Counted from the first letter of the stretch, positions 35,172 through 44,672 are shown. The stretch is 64,000 nt of DNA from Verrucomicrobiia bacterium (GCA_020439945.1 JAGRPB010000003.1:1-64000), one strand, 5' to 3'. Made by a program: numbers and translations. The notes: generated from the letters alone by a model not told the origin.

Positions 35172-35462
35172 ATGAAACCCTACCTTGTTTTGATCCATGG
35201 AAACGCGACGAGCGAAGCCACCGAGCAAGAATGGTCCCGGTTCTTCTCCGAAGCGAGGGACAGCGGCCTTTTCCGCGGTGGCAGCGAGATCGGGAAAAGG
35301 ACGATTCTCGGGAACCACCAATCCGCGAAATCCACTGACCACCTCGTCGGCTACCTGCGCTTTGACGCAACGGAGAGACAGAAGATCGTGGACCTGTTAG
35401 CCAGGCATCCGGTGGTGCTGCACGGAGGTTCCGTGGAACTATGCGAGCTGCCCGAGTCCTGA
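35172..35462 (+). CDS. small YCII-related domain protein
   Basis: 96 aa. The pattern MKPYLVLIHGN at the start, an alpha-helix, a basic loop and HPVVLHGGSVELCELPE at the end matches YCII-related/DGPF small proteins, ferredoxin-like folds of unclear function sometimes tied to sigma factors or stress. Only 13 bases separate it from the next gene, so co-transcription is likely. The GG near the C-terminus is conserved in the family; otherwise little can be said. Confidence 0.65.
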   Translation: MKPYLVLIHGNATSEATEQEWSRFFSEARDSGLFRGGSEIGKRTILGNHQSAKSTDHLVGYLRFDATERQKIVDLLARHPVVLHGGSVELCELPES

Positions 35463-35475
35463 TAGTCTGTCATCC

Positions 35476-36786
35476 ATGATTCCTTGTCACCATCCCGGAC
35501 GAACTCTGGGCGGATTCCTGCTCGTCCTCACCACTTCCCTTTCCCAAGGAGAACCCGGAGCGTCGCCCCCGGTTGATGTCGCGGTTGCCCAGGCGCACTC
35601 GGAAATCTGGCGGCGCTTCATCGATGAGCACGGGATCATGCTTGATTTCACCGACCTCGACGGATCGACAAACCTGCCCACGCCCGAAGAATGCCGCGAC
35701 GGCAAACCCAATGCGCTCGGCTGGTGGTCGCCCATCGAGAACGGCGCCATGTTCAACGGGCTCTATCTCGATGCGGCCATCCTCCGTTGGGAAAAGACGC
35801 GATCGGACGACGACCTGGCCAAAGCCCGGCGGCTGATGGAGGGGCTGCTCGCCCTGAATTCGACCAGCGAGGTAAAAGGATTCGTCGCTCGCGGTTTCAG
35901 TTCCGACGGGAAATCACACTACGCCATGGGTTCGGACGACCAGACCACGCCCTGGCTGGTGGGCTTGTGGCGATACTGGCGGTCGGGAGCGGCGACGGAT
36001 GAGGAGAAGCAACGTATCGAGCGCCACCTCGCGGAAACCGTGGAGGCAATCCTCCGACTCGACTGGCGCATGCCGGCGGAACCACCTTTCGGCACGCGTG
36101 GCTCGTTCGACGGGTTCGATTTCAATCACGCCGCTCGCCAACTCTTCGCCCTGCGGATGATGGAGGACCTCACGGGCGATGAGAAATGGGCGCGAGCCTA
36201 CCGGAACGAACGCGATCGCCGAGGTGGCGAGGAGAATCAATCCAAGCTCGCCGCCTGCCGCGGCGGGATGAAATTCTTTTACGCAAAAACCCACAACTGG
36301 ACTTCCTGCACCGCCGTCTACGCCCTGCGCGGACTCTGGGAAATGGAAACCGATCCCGAGGCGAAAGCGGCCTATGCCGAGGGGCTCGCCGCCAGCGCGA
36401 GACTCGCCGCGGAAAGTCTCGAACTGGCCGACCATTTCGATCCGGAAGACCCCTCCGAGTTCCGTATCGACTGGCGGACGTCGATGTTGCCTCTGTGGAA
36501 ACCCCAGGAGACCCCGCGGGAAGCCGTCGATCTGGCATCGGCCCAAGTGCGGGCATTTCTCAAGGTCTCACCTCGTCGGAAACTCGAAACCGCCTACGTC
36601 CGCGAACCGACGGCCGCCGCCTGGATCGTGACACTTTGCCCCGACCCGGAAGTGGTCCGTCCGCATCTTGCCGAGATCGACGCGGTGATCCGTCGTTTCG
36701 ATTACTCGCAACTCTATTACAGCACTTTCTTCTGGGTCGAGGGCGCCTGGTGGCGGTTGCGAGAGCTGAGACAACTGGCCGACTAG
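35476..36786 (+). CDS. exported alpha-toroid-like protein, paralog of the one at 24291
   Basis: 436 aa with a signal peptide (about residues 10-27, TLGGFLLVLTTSLSQGEPG). Helix pairs with DGSTNLPTPEECR, WWSPIENGAMFNGLYLDA, DGKSHYAMGSDDQTTPWLVG and YYSTFFWVEGAWWRLRE fit an (alpha/alpha)6 barrel. It shares the GFVxRGxxxDGKSxY block with the protein at 24291. Function unknown; an exported glycan-active or glycan-binding role is likely. Its stop TAG (36784-36786) overlaps the TAG of the convergent dps gene in the palindrome CTAG. Confidence 0.75.
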   Translation: MIPCHHPGRTLGGFLLVLTTSLSQGEPGASPPVDVAVAQAHSEIWRRFIDEHGIMLDFTDLDGSTNLPTPEECRDGKPNALGWWSPIENGAMFNGLYLDAAILRWEKTRSDDDLAKARRLMEGLLALNSTSEVKGFVARGFSSDGKSHYAMGSDDQTTPWLVGLWRYWRSGAATDEEKQRIERHLAETVEAILRLDWRMPAEPPFGTRGSFDGFDFNHAARQLFALRMMEDLTGDEKWARAYRNERDRRGGEENQSKLAACRGGMKFFYAKTHNWTSCTAVYALRGLWEMETDPEAKAAYAEGLAASARLAAESLELADHFDPEDPSEFRIDWRTSMLPLWKPQETPREAVDLASAQVRAFLKVSPRRKLETAYVREPTAAAWIVTLCPDPEVVRPHLAEIDAVIRRFDYSQLYYSTFFWVEGAWWRLRELRQLAD

Positions 36787-37232
36787 CCCAGGTAGCTTTT
36801 CAGCATCCAGATCGTCTTTTCGTGGACCTGGATGCGGGCGATCATGAGGTCCTCGGTCTGGGAATCATCGGCATCGCCGGCCAGATCGCGGGCCTTGGCC
36901 AGGGTGGCGACGAGCTTCTGGTTCACGTTGATCAGATGCTGGACCATTTCTTCAGCGCTGGCATCTTCGGCGATCTCGTCGATTCCCGCCATCTGCGCGA
37001 GATTCCCGAGCCCGCCCGGCGCCAGGGAGCCGAGAGCCCGGATGCGTTCGGCGATTTCATCGACGGCGGTGAAGAGTTCGGTGTATTGCTGCTCAAAGGC
37101 GGTGTGCAGGGCGAAAAAGCCGGGACCGCGGACGTTCCAGTGGCAGATGTGGGTCTGGCCGAGGAGTGCGTAACTGTCAGCGACCGCTTGGCGCAGGGCA
37201 TCAATAACGGAAGTAGAGGAGGTGTCGGACAT
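36783..37232 (-). CDS. dps: Dps-family DNA-protection / mini-ferritin protein
   Basis: 149 aa. The Dps signature HICHWNVRGPGFFALHTAFEQQY (about residues 27-50) holds the ferroxidase ligands (His and Asp/Glu) shared between subunits, followed by AVDEIAERIRALG. Dps forms a 12-subunit shell that oxidises and stores Fe(II) using H2O2 and may bind DNA. No Lys-rich N-terminal tail is present, so DNA binding is less sure. No oxidative-stress operator was identified in the 100 bases upstream. Convergent with the previous gene, sharing CTAG at the stops. Confidence 0.93.
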   Translation of the reverse strand: MSDTSSTSVIDALRQAVADSYALLGQTHICHWNVRGPGFFALHTAFEQQYTELFTAVDEIAERIRALGSLAPGGLGNLAQMAGIDEIAEDASAEEMVQHLINVNQKLVATLAKARDLAGDADDSQTEDLMIARIQVHEKTIWMLKSYLG

Positions 37233-37333
37233 GGTTCGATTGGGGGTGGTTTTTGAGTGATTACGTCTGAAAAGTGGGATGGGAGATCAGACGTCATCGA
37301 CCCTGTCGGATTACGGAATATTTTTCTTTTCCG

Positions 37334-39544
37334 TCAGGGCAGATCCTTTCGGAATTGATCGCGGAAAAGCCCGATCTTATCGATTGGAATGGGTTGGAAA
37401 GCTGGCAAAGCGGTCTTCAATCCAGCTCCGGGTTTCAGTCCGAAATGCCCCCCTTTTTCGTCGACGAATCCGAGGTCGACCGGTTTTTCCTCCGTGCCCG
37501 ACAGCGCCTGGAATCCCTTGATGCCTTCCGCCAATTGTTTGCCGTCCGCTTCCCCGTTCCGGGATACGGCGAGATTGTTGTCGATGTCGAGTTTGTCGAT
37601 CAGCTTGCGGACATTGGCGTCGAGATTGGCTACCTCTTTCCCACAATCGACAAAGACATTGTTCCGGATCACGTTGTGCAGCGGTTCACGCGGCGAGTCG
37701 CTCATGATCTTCGCCAGGCTTGGATAGCGCTCACTCCACGGCGGCTTGCGATAGTTCAGTTTCTCCGCCTTTTCTTCCAGGTTCCAACCGGCGGAGTTGG
37801 GATCGTTCCACTGCTTCCAGGTCATGCCCCGGGAGTCGAGATGCAGGCCGATGGGACAATCGACGACCAGGTTGTTGATCACCCGGTTGTCGCGCCCTCC
37901 GCCGATCATGATCGCCCGGCCGGCACGCAGGAAAACGTTGCCCTCGATGGTGTCTCCACTGTCACAGTCATCGAGGTAGACACCCATCGTGTTGGTCGCG
38001 TCTTCATTACCGGCGCCGAGATCGTGAATGTAGTTGTGACGAAGCACGTTGCCCTGGCTGGTCCAGTCGCGGCCGGTGTAGAAAGCTCCCGAATCGCCGG
38101 TCTCCATGACGACGCGAAAGATCTCGTTGTCTTCGAACAAGTGCTCGTTGCCCCCGTAAAGCACGGCGTTGTGGGGAGCATCGTGGATGCGGTTGTGCCG
38201 AACGATCTGCCCGCAACCGTAGGCGCCGATGCCGGGCGCGTAGGTACGCTGAAAGCGTCCGTAGTGGTGGATGTGGTTGTTTTCCGCCACGTTATCGGCG
38301 GGCGTGAGCGTCTGGCGATCGCCGCCGCTCAGGGTGAGCCCGGCGGCACCGAGGTTGAACAGGTCGCAGGAACGTATCGTGTTCCTGCCGCCGCCGCTGA
38401 CCGAGATCCCGCTGCCGGCGAGATTTGCCACGGTGCAACCGGCGATCTCAACGTTCTCGGTGTCGCGTAGCACGATGCCCGGCCCGTGACCGTATTCGAA
38501 ATCCAGGCCCTCGAACCGGACATGTTTCGTCCCTTTCGCCTCAACCAGCGGTTTCGTCAGAGAGGCGAGAACGATTTTCGCGTCCGGCCAGCTCGCCTGG
38601 GGATAAAAATACAGGCGTTTCCGGATTCGATCGAGATACCACTCACCGGGCGCGTCGAGTTCGTCGAGCGTGTTGAGAGCGAAGAATCGCCGCTCCTTGC
38701 CACCCCAGGTGCCGCCGCCGATGCCATAACTGTGCGGCGCCGCGAGGCGGATGATCTTTTTCCCACGATCATAACCAGCGATGCGGATCACCTCATAGCT
38801 CCAATCGTGCGTCCAGTAGCCGAACAACCAGACACCATCGTCGAGACGCCATCGCGCCGGCCGATCGTCGTCGAACTCGAAGGCGCCGGCGTGTGATTTC
38901 TGCTTTTCCGGATCGGCCGCCGCCGGGTCGGGTTTTCCGGAATCGATCGCTTTGGAAAAACGCGCCCAGTCATCGCCGTCTGATTCATCCAGATTCGGCC
39001 AGCGAGCCAGCGTCATCGGCTCCCCATTCACGTAGAGCCACGGCGCTGCGGGAGCGCCATGATAGGCATCCCGGAATGGAGGGAGGGCCTCCGAAACGAG
39101 ATCGGACAGATCCATCACCAGGATCCGGTCTCTTACCGATTCATCGAGCCGGCTCAGCACCTCGGGATCGGACACTTTCGAGAACCGGGACGGCGAAAGG
39201 GAAAGGCCACCCTGCAAGGTCACGTCACCGGTGCCATCACGCCGATACACGACGGGAGCCCCCTCGGTGCCACCATCTTCCGGGCCGAGTTCGAATGTCG
39301 CGTCCAGGGGATAGATGCCCGGCGCCAAGTGAACGACCACCGGCTCCGTCGGCGAAATTTTTCCCAATTTCCTCGCTTCCCGGATGGCGTCGCGCGCGCC
39401 AGACAGCGAGGGAAATGGCTTCGCGGCCGTTCCATCAGCCTCGGATGTACCACCTTCCGAAACATGGATGTCCCAGTCGCCTCGTGCGCCGCCGGTGGCG
39501 TTCGTCACGGCCAGCAGAATCAGGAAAAAACGGACCAATTTCAT
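37334..39544 (-). CDS. exported right-handed parallel beta-helix protein
   Basis: 736 aa with a signal peptide (MKLVRFFLILLAVTNATGGARG). The N-terminus (DIHVSEGGTSEADGTAAKPF, then SLSGARDAIREARKLG) is typical of pectate-lyase-like beta-helix proteins, and the central part (about 350-600) shows repeated coils such as NVEIAGCTVANLAGSGISV and NHIHHYG with NRIHDAPHNAVLYGG. It is probably a polysaccharide lyase, hydrolase or epimerase, with the specific family unknown. It follows the quinoprotein gene on the same strand (gap of 111 bases), so these exported enzymes may be co-expressed. Confidence 0.82.
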   Translation of the reverse strand: MKLVRFFLILLAVTNATGGARGDWDIHVSEGGTSEADGTAAKPFPSLSGARDAIREARKLGKISPTEPVVVHLAPGIYPLDATFELGPEDGGTEGAPVVYRRDGTGDVTLQGGLSLSPSRFSKVSDPEVLSRLDESVRDRILVMDLSDLVSEALPPFRDAYHGAPAAPWLYVNGEPMTLARWPNLDESDGDDWARFSKAIDSGKPDPAAADPEKQKSHAGAFEFDDDRPARWRLDDGVWLFGYWTHDWSYEVIRIAGYDRGKKIIRLAAPHSYGIGGGTWGGKERRFFALNTLDELDAPGEWYLDRIRKRLYFYPQASWPDAKIVLASLTKPLVEAKGTKHVRFEGLDFEYGHGPGIVLRDTENVEIAGCTVANLAGSGISVSGGGRNTIRSCDLFNLGAAGLTLSGGDRQTLTPADNVAENNHIHHYGRFQRTYAPGIGAYGCGQIVRHNRIHDAPHNAVLYGGNEHLFEDNEIFRVVMETGDSGAFYTGRDWTSQGNVLRHNYIHDLGAGNEDATNTMGVYLDDCDSGDTIEGNVFLRAGRAIMIGGGRDNRVINNLVVDCPIGLHLDSRGMTWKQWNDPNSAGWNLEEKAEKLNYRKPPWSERYPSLAKIMSDSPREPLHNVIRNNVFVDCGKEVANLDANVRKLIDKLDIDNNLAVSRNGEADGKQLAEGIKGFQALSGTEEKPVDLGFVDEKGGHFGLKPGAGLKTALPAFQPIPIDKIGLFRDQFRKDLP

Positions 39545-39655
39545 TTTGGCTCACCTTCGCAGGCTTTGCCCTGTCCGCATGGGGCTTTATTCCGCCAGAC
39601 AGTCCGCGCAAGGAATGGAACCGAAGAAACGCAAAGGCGACTCGCTGCGATCTCC

Positions 39656-41773
39656 TCACTTCTCCGGCAGGGCAAACGCCACCAGGCTGCCGCCCCTGGG
39701 CCGACCGGACTTGCCGCCGCCGGCGGAAATGACGACATATTGCCGACCATCGACCGTATAGGTGCTGGGCGTGGCATTTCCTCCGAAGGGAAGCTTCGCT
39801 TGCCACAGGATCTCGCCAGTTTCCTTGTCAAAGGCTCGGAAGGTCTCGTCCGCTGTCGCGCCGATGAAGATCAGGCCGCCGGCGGTGACCAACGGGCCGC
39901 CATAGTTCTCAGTTCCGGTCGGCGGAATGCCACGGGCGGTCAGCTCGGGGTACTCGCCCAGCACGACCTTCCACTTGATCTCGCCCGTGTTGAGATCGAC
40001 CGCGTTGAGGGTGCCCCACGGCGGCTTGATGGCGGGGTAACCTTCGTTATCGAGCCAACGCCGAAATCCACCGAAGGCATAGCGCGAGCCGTTGTCCTGG
40101 TTTTCGGCCTTCTTGTGAACGTCATCGGAATCCGCGGCGGTTTTCTCCTCCTGTTTCGGAGCGGTCGGCGGTTCGATGTCGCTCAGCAGGTAGTCGATGA
40201 TGGCGTCGCGCCGGGCTTCAGGCATGGTCGCGTAGCCGGGCATCCGGCCGCCGCCCTGGCGGGTGATCAATTCGATCTCCTCGCGCTTCTTGCGATCTCC
40301 GATGCCGATGAGCGGCGGAAACTGCATGGCCGCGTTGCCCTTGCGATCGATCCCGTGACAGGCGGCGCAATAGACGAGGAAATCCTTCTCGCCGCGCACC
40401 ATGGGTGACCCGTCGGCGTGTTGGGTTTCGATCATCTGGAGCAACCAGGGCATCTCGTTGACGTTCACGTAATAGATGCCGTCGGGATCAGCCGCGCCGC
40501 CGCCCCATTCCATCCCGCCGTCGAAGCCGGGAAACATGACGGTTTCGTTGAGACCCGGTGCGGGGAAGGGGCCGACATTCGGCGAAAGCCGGATGCGATC
40601 GAGCGTCTGCTGCTGCGCCTCGGGTGAGATGTTGGAGACGTCCGCCTCGGTGTAGCGCTGCCGCATCAGGGGCACCGGCTTGGTGGGGAATGGCTGAGTT
40701 GGCCACGCCTCTTCACCCACGAGATCGGACTGCGGGGCGGGCCGCTCCTCGATGGGCCAGAGGGGCTCGCCGGTTACGCGATTGAAGACGAAAAGGCGAC
40801 CATGCTTGCTCCCCTGCGCCACGGCATCGATTTTCCTGCCATCATGCGTCACGGTCAGCAGCACCGGCGGACAGGGCAGGTCCTTGTCGAGCAGATCGTG
40901 ATGCACGATCTGGAAATGCCAGAGCCGCTCGCCGGTGGCGGCATTCAGGGCGACGATGCTGTTGGCGAACAGGTTCTGCCCGTGTCGGTTGCCACCGTAA
41001 AAATCGGGCTCGGCCGTTTTCGTGGCCGCGTAGACGATTCCGCGTTCCTCATCGAGCGATTGTCCGCACCAGGGCATGAGACCGGTGGCGGTTTTCCAGG
41101 CTTCCTTGGGCCAGGTGTCGTAGCCTACTTCGCCAGGCCTCGGGATCAGGTGAAAAATCCATCGCAACTCTCCCGTGCGCACATCCAGGGCGCGAAGCGC
41201 GCCCTTCCCTCCCACGCCGCCGAGTATGAGCAGGTCGCGGTAGATGACGCCCGGCGTGTTCAGTCCGGATTCCAGATTGACGGAGCCGTTTTCTCCGAAG
41301 GCGCGAATCGTTTCGCCGGTCGCGGGATCGATCGCGAACAGGTAGCCGCCCACCCCGGTGAAGATCCGCTTTTCTTGGCCGTCTTCGTTTTCCCAATAAA
41401 CCAAGCCGCGCTGCCGCGCTCTTCCCGGGCCGGTGTGTTCCTTCGCGGGATCCCAGGTCCAGATTTCTTCACCGGTCGCGGCGTTCAGGGCCACGACCTT
41501 GCGGGTCTGGGTCGGGGTGTAGAGGACGCCGTCGATGATGAGATTGTTCGCCTGATACTCCGCCTGCTCCCCGGTTTCGTAAGTCCAGGCCACTTTCAGC
41601 GAGGTCACATTCGCCCGATCGATCTGGTCCAGCGAGGAATAGAGATTTCGCTGCTTTCCCCCTAGATAGATGGGCCAGTCCGCGTCTCCTTCCGCGTGGG
41701 CCAAAGGAGCGATGGCGGCGAGCAGAATCGACCAGAAGACGGGAGTGGTTTTTGAGAAGAAGGATTTCATCAT
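39656..41773 (-). CDS. PQQ-dependent dehydrogenase with internal cytochrome c domain
   Basis: 705 aa from the ATG at 41773 (ATGATG; either could start), giving a signal peptide (FWSILLAAIAPLAHA). The eight-bladed PQQ propeller starts with DWPIYLGGKQRNLYSSL; tryptophan-docking repeats (ALNAATGEEIWTWDPAKEH, ALDVRTGELRWIF, ALNAATGERLWHF) recur. A c-type haem motif CAACH at about residue 467 lies inside the propeller order, with further blades after it (ALNAVDLNTGEIKWKV; FRAFDKETGEILWQ), as in PVC quinoprotein glucose-dehydrogenase-like enzymes. It would oxidise a sugar or alcohol in the periplasm and pass electrons to a cytochrome. No PQQ biosynthesis genes are in the window. Confidence 0.9.
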   Translation of the reverse strand: MMKSFFSKTTPVFWSILLAAIAPLAHAEGDADWPIYLGGKQRNLYSSLDQIDRANVTSLKVAWTYETGEQAEYQANNLIIDGVLYTPTQTRKVVALNAATGEEIWTWDPAKEHTGPGRARQRGLVYWENEDGQEKRIFTGVGGYLFAIDPATGETIRAFGENGSVNLESGLNTPGVIYRDLLILGGVGGKGALRALDVRTGELRWIFHLIPRPGEVGYDTWPKEAWKTATGLMPWCGQSLDEERGIVYAATKTAEPDFYGGNRHGQNLFANSIVALNAATGERLWHFQIVHHDLLDKDLPCPPVLLTVTHDGRKIDAVAQGSKHGRLFVFNRVTGEPLWPIEERPAPQSDLVGEEAWPTQPFPTKPVPLMRQRYTEADVSNISPEAQQQTLDRIRLSPNVGPFPAPGLNETVMFPGFDGGMEWGGGAADPDGIYYVNVNEMPWLLQMIETQHADGSPMVRGEKDFLVYCAACHGIDRKGNAAMQFPPLIGIGDRKKREEIELITRQGGGRMPGYATMPEARRDAIIDYLLSDIEPPTAPKQEEKTAADSDDVHKKAENQDNGSRYAFGGFRRWLDNEGYPAIKPPWGTLNAVDLNTGEIKWKVVLGEYPELTARGIPPTGTENYGGPLVTAGGLIFIGATADETFRAFDKETGEILWQAKLPFGGNATPSTYTVDGRQYVVISAGGGKSGRPRGGSLVAFALPEK

Positions 41774-41841
41774 GCCAAGGCTCGTCACCCTTTCACGGCT
41801 CGCCGGAAAAGTCAGGTCCGCAATACCGCGGAGGCGATGGT

Positions 41842-42537
41842 TCAAAAGAAAAACAACAACCCGGTCACCAACTGGTGCCGGTGGTTCCAGCCATCGCCGA
41901 AGGTGTAAGCCTGCCACCGGTAGCCCAGTTTCGCCACCACGCCCTCGCTGACCTGCCAGCGCATGCCGGTGGTGAACCAGTTGTAGTTGAATCCGTCGTC
42001 GGTGAGTTCGTAGAAGAATTCCTCCTCCACGAAAGGGCGCGCCCTGAGGCTGGTGAATTCCCACGGCGCGATCAACCGGGTCTCGTTGCGGTAGCGAAAC
42101 CGATCGTTGGCCCCACTCCCGCCCTCGAAGGTGCGGTATTCGATCCGGTGACGATTCGCGAACGACCAGTCACCGAGCTTGGTCTGGTAGCTCAGGATCG
42201 CCGAGGGCCGGTATTCGTCCCGCCAATCTCCGCCCACTCCAGCGTCCTCCAACCAGGCGTGTCGGTAGCCGATTTCCGCCGCCCAACCGCTGTCCTCACC
42301 GAGTTCACGCCCCAGGTTCAGATCCAGGTAGCCGAAAAAGAAGTCGTCGAAACCCTCGCGCGAGGTGAGCAGATTCCGGGACGACAGATACCACGGCCCC
42401 TCTCCCAGCGGCAGTTTGAAAATGAGATTGTGCGCCGAGCCGGTGTCGGTCTCCGCCCGCGCCGTGACGGAGAACGTCAATGCCAGTGCGGCGACCGCGA
42501 GCCAGAGTCGCCTTTCCTTTCCTTCCTCCTTGCGCAT
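41842..42537 (-). CDS. DUF2490-type outer-membrane beta-barrel protein
   Basis: 231 aa from the ATG at 42537, chosen because upstream codons would run into the next gene. A signal peptide (LWLAVAALALTFSVTARA) precedes alternating amphipathic strands ending in VTGLLFFF, with a C-terminal aromatic residue as in outer-membrane barrels. The pattern (WYLSSRNLLTSREGF, RHRIEYRTF, RYRNETRL, YRWQAYTFGDGWNHRHQLVTGL) fits DUF2490. Function unknown. It lies 53 bases from the GH99-like gene and 68 from the quinoprotein gene on the same strand, so the set may form one unit for handling a carbohydrate. Confidence 0.8.
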   Translation of the reverse strand: MRKEEGKERRLWLAVAALALTFSVTARAETDTGSAHNLIFKLPLGEGPWYLSSRNLLTSREGFDDFFFGYLDLNLGRELGEDSGWAAEIGYRHAWLEDAGVGGDWRDEYRPSAILSYQTKLGDWSFANRHRIEYRTFEGGSGANDRFRYRNETRLIAPWEFTSLRARPFVEEEFFYELTDDGFNYNWFTTGMRWQVSEGVVAKLGYRWQAYTFGDGWNHRHQLVTGLLFFF

Positions 42538-42590
42538 GTTGGCACGAGGTTCGTCCGGCAATGCGATCGAGCAACGGACGCCAACACGTC

Positions 42591-44591
42591 TCATTCCGGA
42601 GATCCGGCCTTCCTCGTTTCCATAAAATCGAGCATCAGAGGAAACGCGGGCTCGGGCATGCCGCCGTGATCGAAACCGCCCAGCTCGCGCAGGGAACAAT
42701 CTGGGTGACCGACCACCCGCATCATTCGCCAGAAGTAGGCGGTTTCCTCGTAGCGTCCCATGATCTCCCGTTCACGATCTCCGGTGATCAGCAGCATCGG
42801 CGGAGCGTCCTTCCGCACGTGGAAGAGGGGCGCGAATCGGTCGACGGTCGGTTGGGTGCCCGGAATGCCCTGCTCCTTTCGCACGGTGAAATGCGTGATG
42901 GAGTGGCCGCTGAAAGGAACCAGGCCCGCAATCGAATCGGCATCGATCCCGAATTCGGCGAGGTAGCTTTTGTCGAGCCCGACCATCGAGGCGAGATAAC
43001 CGCCGGCGGAGTGGCCGCTGACAAAAATGCGCGCTGGATCGCCCCCATATTCCTCGATGTGGTGAAACACCCACGCCACCGTCGCCGCCGCGTCCTCAAG
43101 ATACTCCGGAGATTCGACCAGCGGACTGAGCCGGTAGTTGGCGCTGACGACACCGACGCCGCGATTGAGCAGGGGAATCGGCACCGACTTCTGGCCATTG
43201 GAAATGCCTCCGCCGTGAAACCAGATCACCGTCGCGAAGCCCTTCCGGGCAGCCGGCGTGTAGACATCGAGCCGACAACGGGTCTTCATGTAGTCGGTCG
43301 CGCCCTCCTCCTCGGCCCGATAGGCGATATCGGTGTGCAGCCGGTAATCCCCGCTCATCGCCCGCGGCGGTCCGTCGAAAAACGCGGCCGGGTGATCGTT
43401 TTCCAGCTCCGCTTTGGCTTCCATCAAAGCCTTCGCAGCTTCCGTTGACTTGCCGGAAAAAAGCCAGTCCGAGGACTGCGCCAGTTTCGCGGGATCGGCG
43501 CCGCGCTTTCTCAGCTGATAAAGCAGGATGGGCAACCTGAGATCGGATGCCTGGAAACCGTCGCCGATTCTTCGTTGAATCTCTTCGAGGTAGCGATAAC
43601 CCCAGCTCCAGGTCGGTTCCAACATCGTTCCCTCGCCATAGTCATTGAAGGTCACCAGTTGCACCAGCGGAACCTTGCTCTTGAGAGCCAGGTCGAGGGT
43701 CTCGGACAGCGTCTTCCCTTCACGGGGATCGATGCGGCCATAGCTATCGTGAACGCCGAGTTGGCCGTAGACGTCCGAGAATCCCGGGTAGACCGCGCCC
43801 ATGATCGTTTCTCCGGAGCCAATTCGCGAATAGAGCTCGTCGAGCGCGCCTTGCCAGGTCTCGGGCGCGACCGTCTTTCCTCCGCTCACCGGCGGCCAGC
43901 CGAAGGCGCCGTCGAGCCCGGTTTCCTTTGGAGTTTGGGGAAGCCCGAGAATGAGGGGATCCTTCGTCAGCCCGTCGCGCAATGCCTTCCATTGATCCGC
44001 CGAGAAAAATTGGGGCCCAAATACTGGCAGCACCGGCCGGCCGTCCACCTTCACGTAGGCATCGTCGCCAAACCAGTGCTCGTCCATCCACGCGAAGACC
44101 TGCTTCGCATGTTCGACCGCGTTCGTGTCAGTCAGCGTTCCGCTCTCGACCATGTGCTTGATCGACTGGTCCTCGTAGCAGATCGAGAATTTGAGCCCGG
44201 CCTTTTTCAGTACCGGGATCAGTGCCTGCGTATTGCGGTGAATCGAGGCGTAATCATTGAAATCCTCGGTCCCGTACCAATCGATGACCACGCCGTCGAT
44301 GCCGGCGAATTTCAGGAGCAGCGCATGGCATTCGAGGGTGTCGGGATCGGAAGAGTCATAGAGCCCGATCAGTGGGTAGTCACGCGAGGCCGCCTCGCGC
44401 TTTCCATCCCAGCGAAAAATGTCGGGATCTTTCCTGTCCATCGTCCAATGCCATCCCCAGCCGCCACTGACCGGCTTCGAGGCATACCAGGGCATGTAAT
44501 GGGCGAGAACCGTGGACCGATCATCGTCGGCACTTCGGGCGCCCCCGACCAGGAGGAAGCCTAGCAGAATTGAAAGGAGAGACAATTTCAT
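42591..44591 (-). CDS. GH71/GH99-like glycosidase fused to an alpha/beta-hydrolase esterase
   Basis: 666 aa with a signal peptide (LSILLGFLLVGGARS). Residues about 25-360 form a GH99/GH71-like barrel: AHYMPWYASKP near residue 30, GWGWHW, GVVIDWYG and TFNDYGEGTMLEPTW. GH99 enzymes are endo-alpha-mannosidases or -mannanases. After about residue 400 a BD-FAE-type alpha/beta hydrolase begins: VIWFHGGG (about 460), VSGHSAGG (about 528, nucleophile Ser), ITGDRER and FDHGG (His). One exported chain would thus cut a glycan backbone and remove esters from it. Each half occurs separately in other proteins; the fusion suggests an acylated polysaccharide substrate. Confidence 0.87.
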   Translation of the reverse strand: MKLSLLSILLGFLLVGGARSADDDRSTVLAHYMPWYASKPVSGGWGWHWTMDRKDPDIFRWDGKREAASRDYPLIGLYDSSDPDTLECHALLLKFAGIDGVVIDWYGTEDFNDYASIHRNTQALIPVLKKAGLKFSICYEDQSIKHMVESGTLTDTNAVEHAKQVFAWMDEHWFGDDAYVKVDGRPVLPVFGPQFFSADQWKALRDGLTKDPLILGLPQTPKETGLDGAFGWPPVSGGKTVAPETWQGALDELYSRIGSGETIMGAVYPGFSDVYGQLGVHDSYGRIDPREGKTLSETLDLALKSKVPLVQLVTFNDYGEGTMLEPTWSWGYRYLEEIQRRIGDGFQASDLRLPILLYQLRKRGADPAKLAQSSDWLFSGKSTEAAKALMEAKAELENDHPAAFFDGPPRAMSGDYRLHTDIAYRAEEEGATDYMKTRCRLDVYTPAARKGFATVIWFHGGGISNGQKSVPIPLLNRGVGVVSANYRLSPLVESPEYLEDAAATVAWVFHHIEEYGGDPARIFVSGHSAGGYLASMVGLDKSYLAEFGIDADSIAGLVPFSGHSITHFTVRKEQGIPGTQPTVDRFAPLFHVRKDAPPMLLITGDREREIMGRYEETAYFWRMMRVVGHPDCSLRELGGFDHGGMPEPAFPLMLDFMETRKAGSPE

Positions 44592-44642
44592 GATTTCGCA
44601 GAGGAACGATTATCCCTCATGACCGCCCCACGAAAAGACGAA

Positions 44643-44672
44643 AACGGCGCGAGCATGGCTGCTCGCGCCGTT
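44643..44672 (-). terminator. strong Rho-independent terminator
   Basis: A perfect 13-base inverted repeat, AACGGCGCGAGCA and its complement, closes around a 4-base loop. On the minus strand it is followed by TTTTCGTCTTTTCG. It lies after the stop of the DUF1501 gene at 44717 and before the GH99-like gene, separating the two minus-strand units. Confidence 0.85.
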
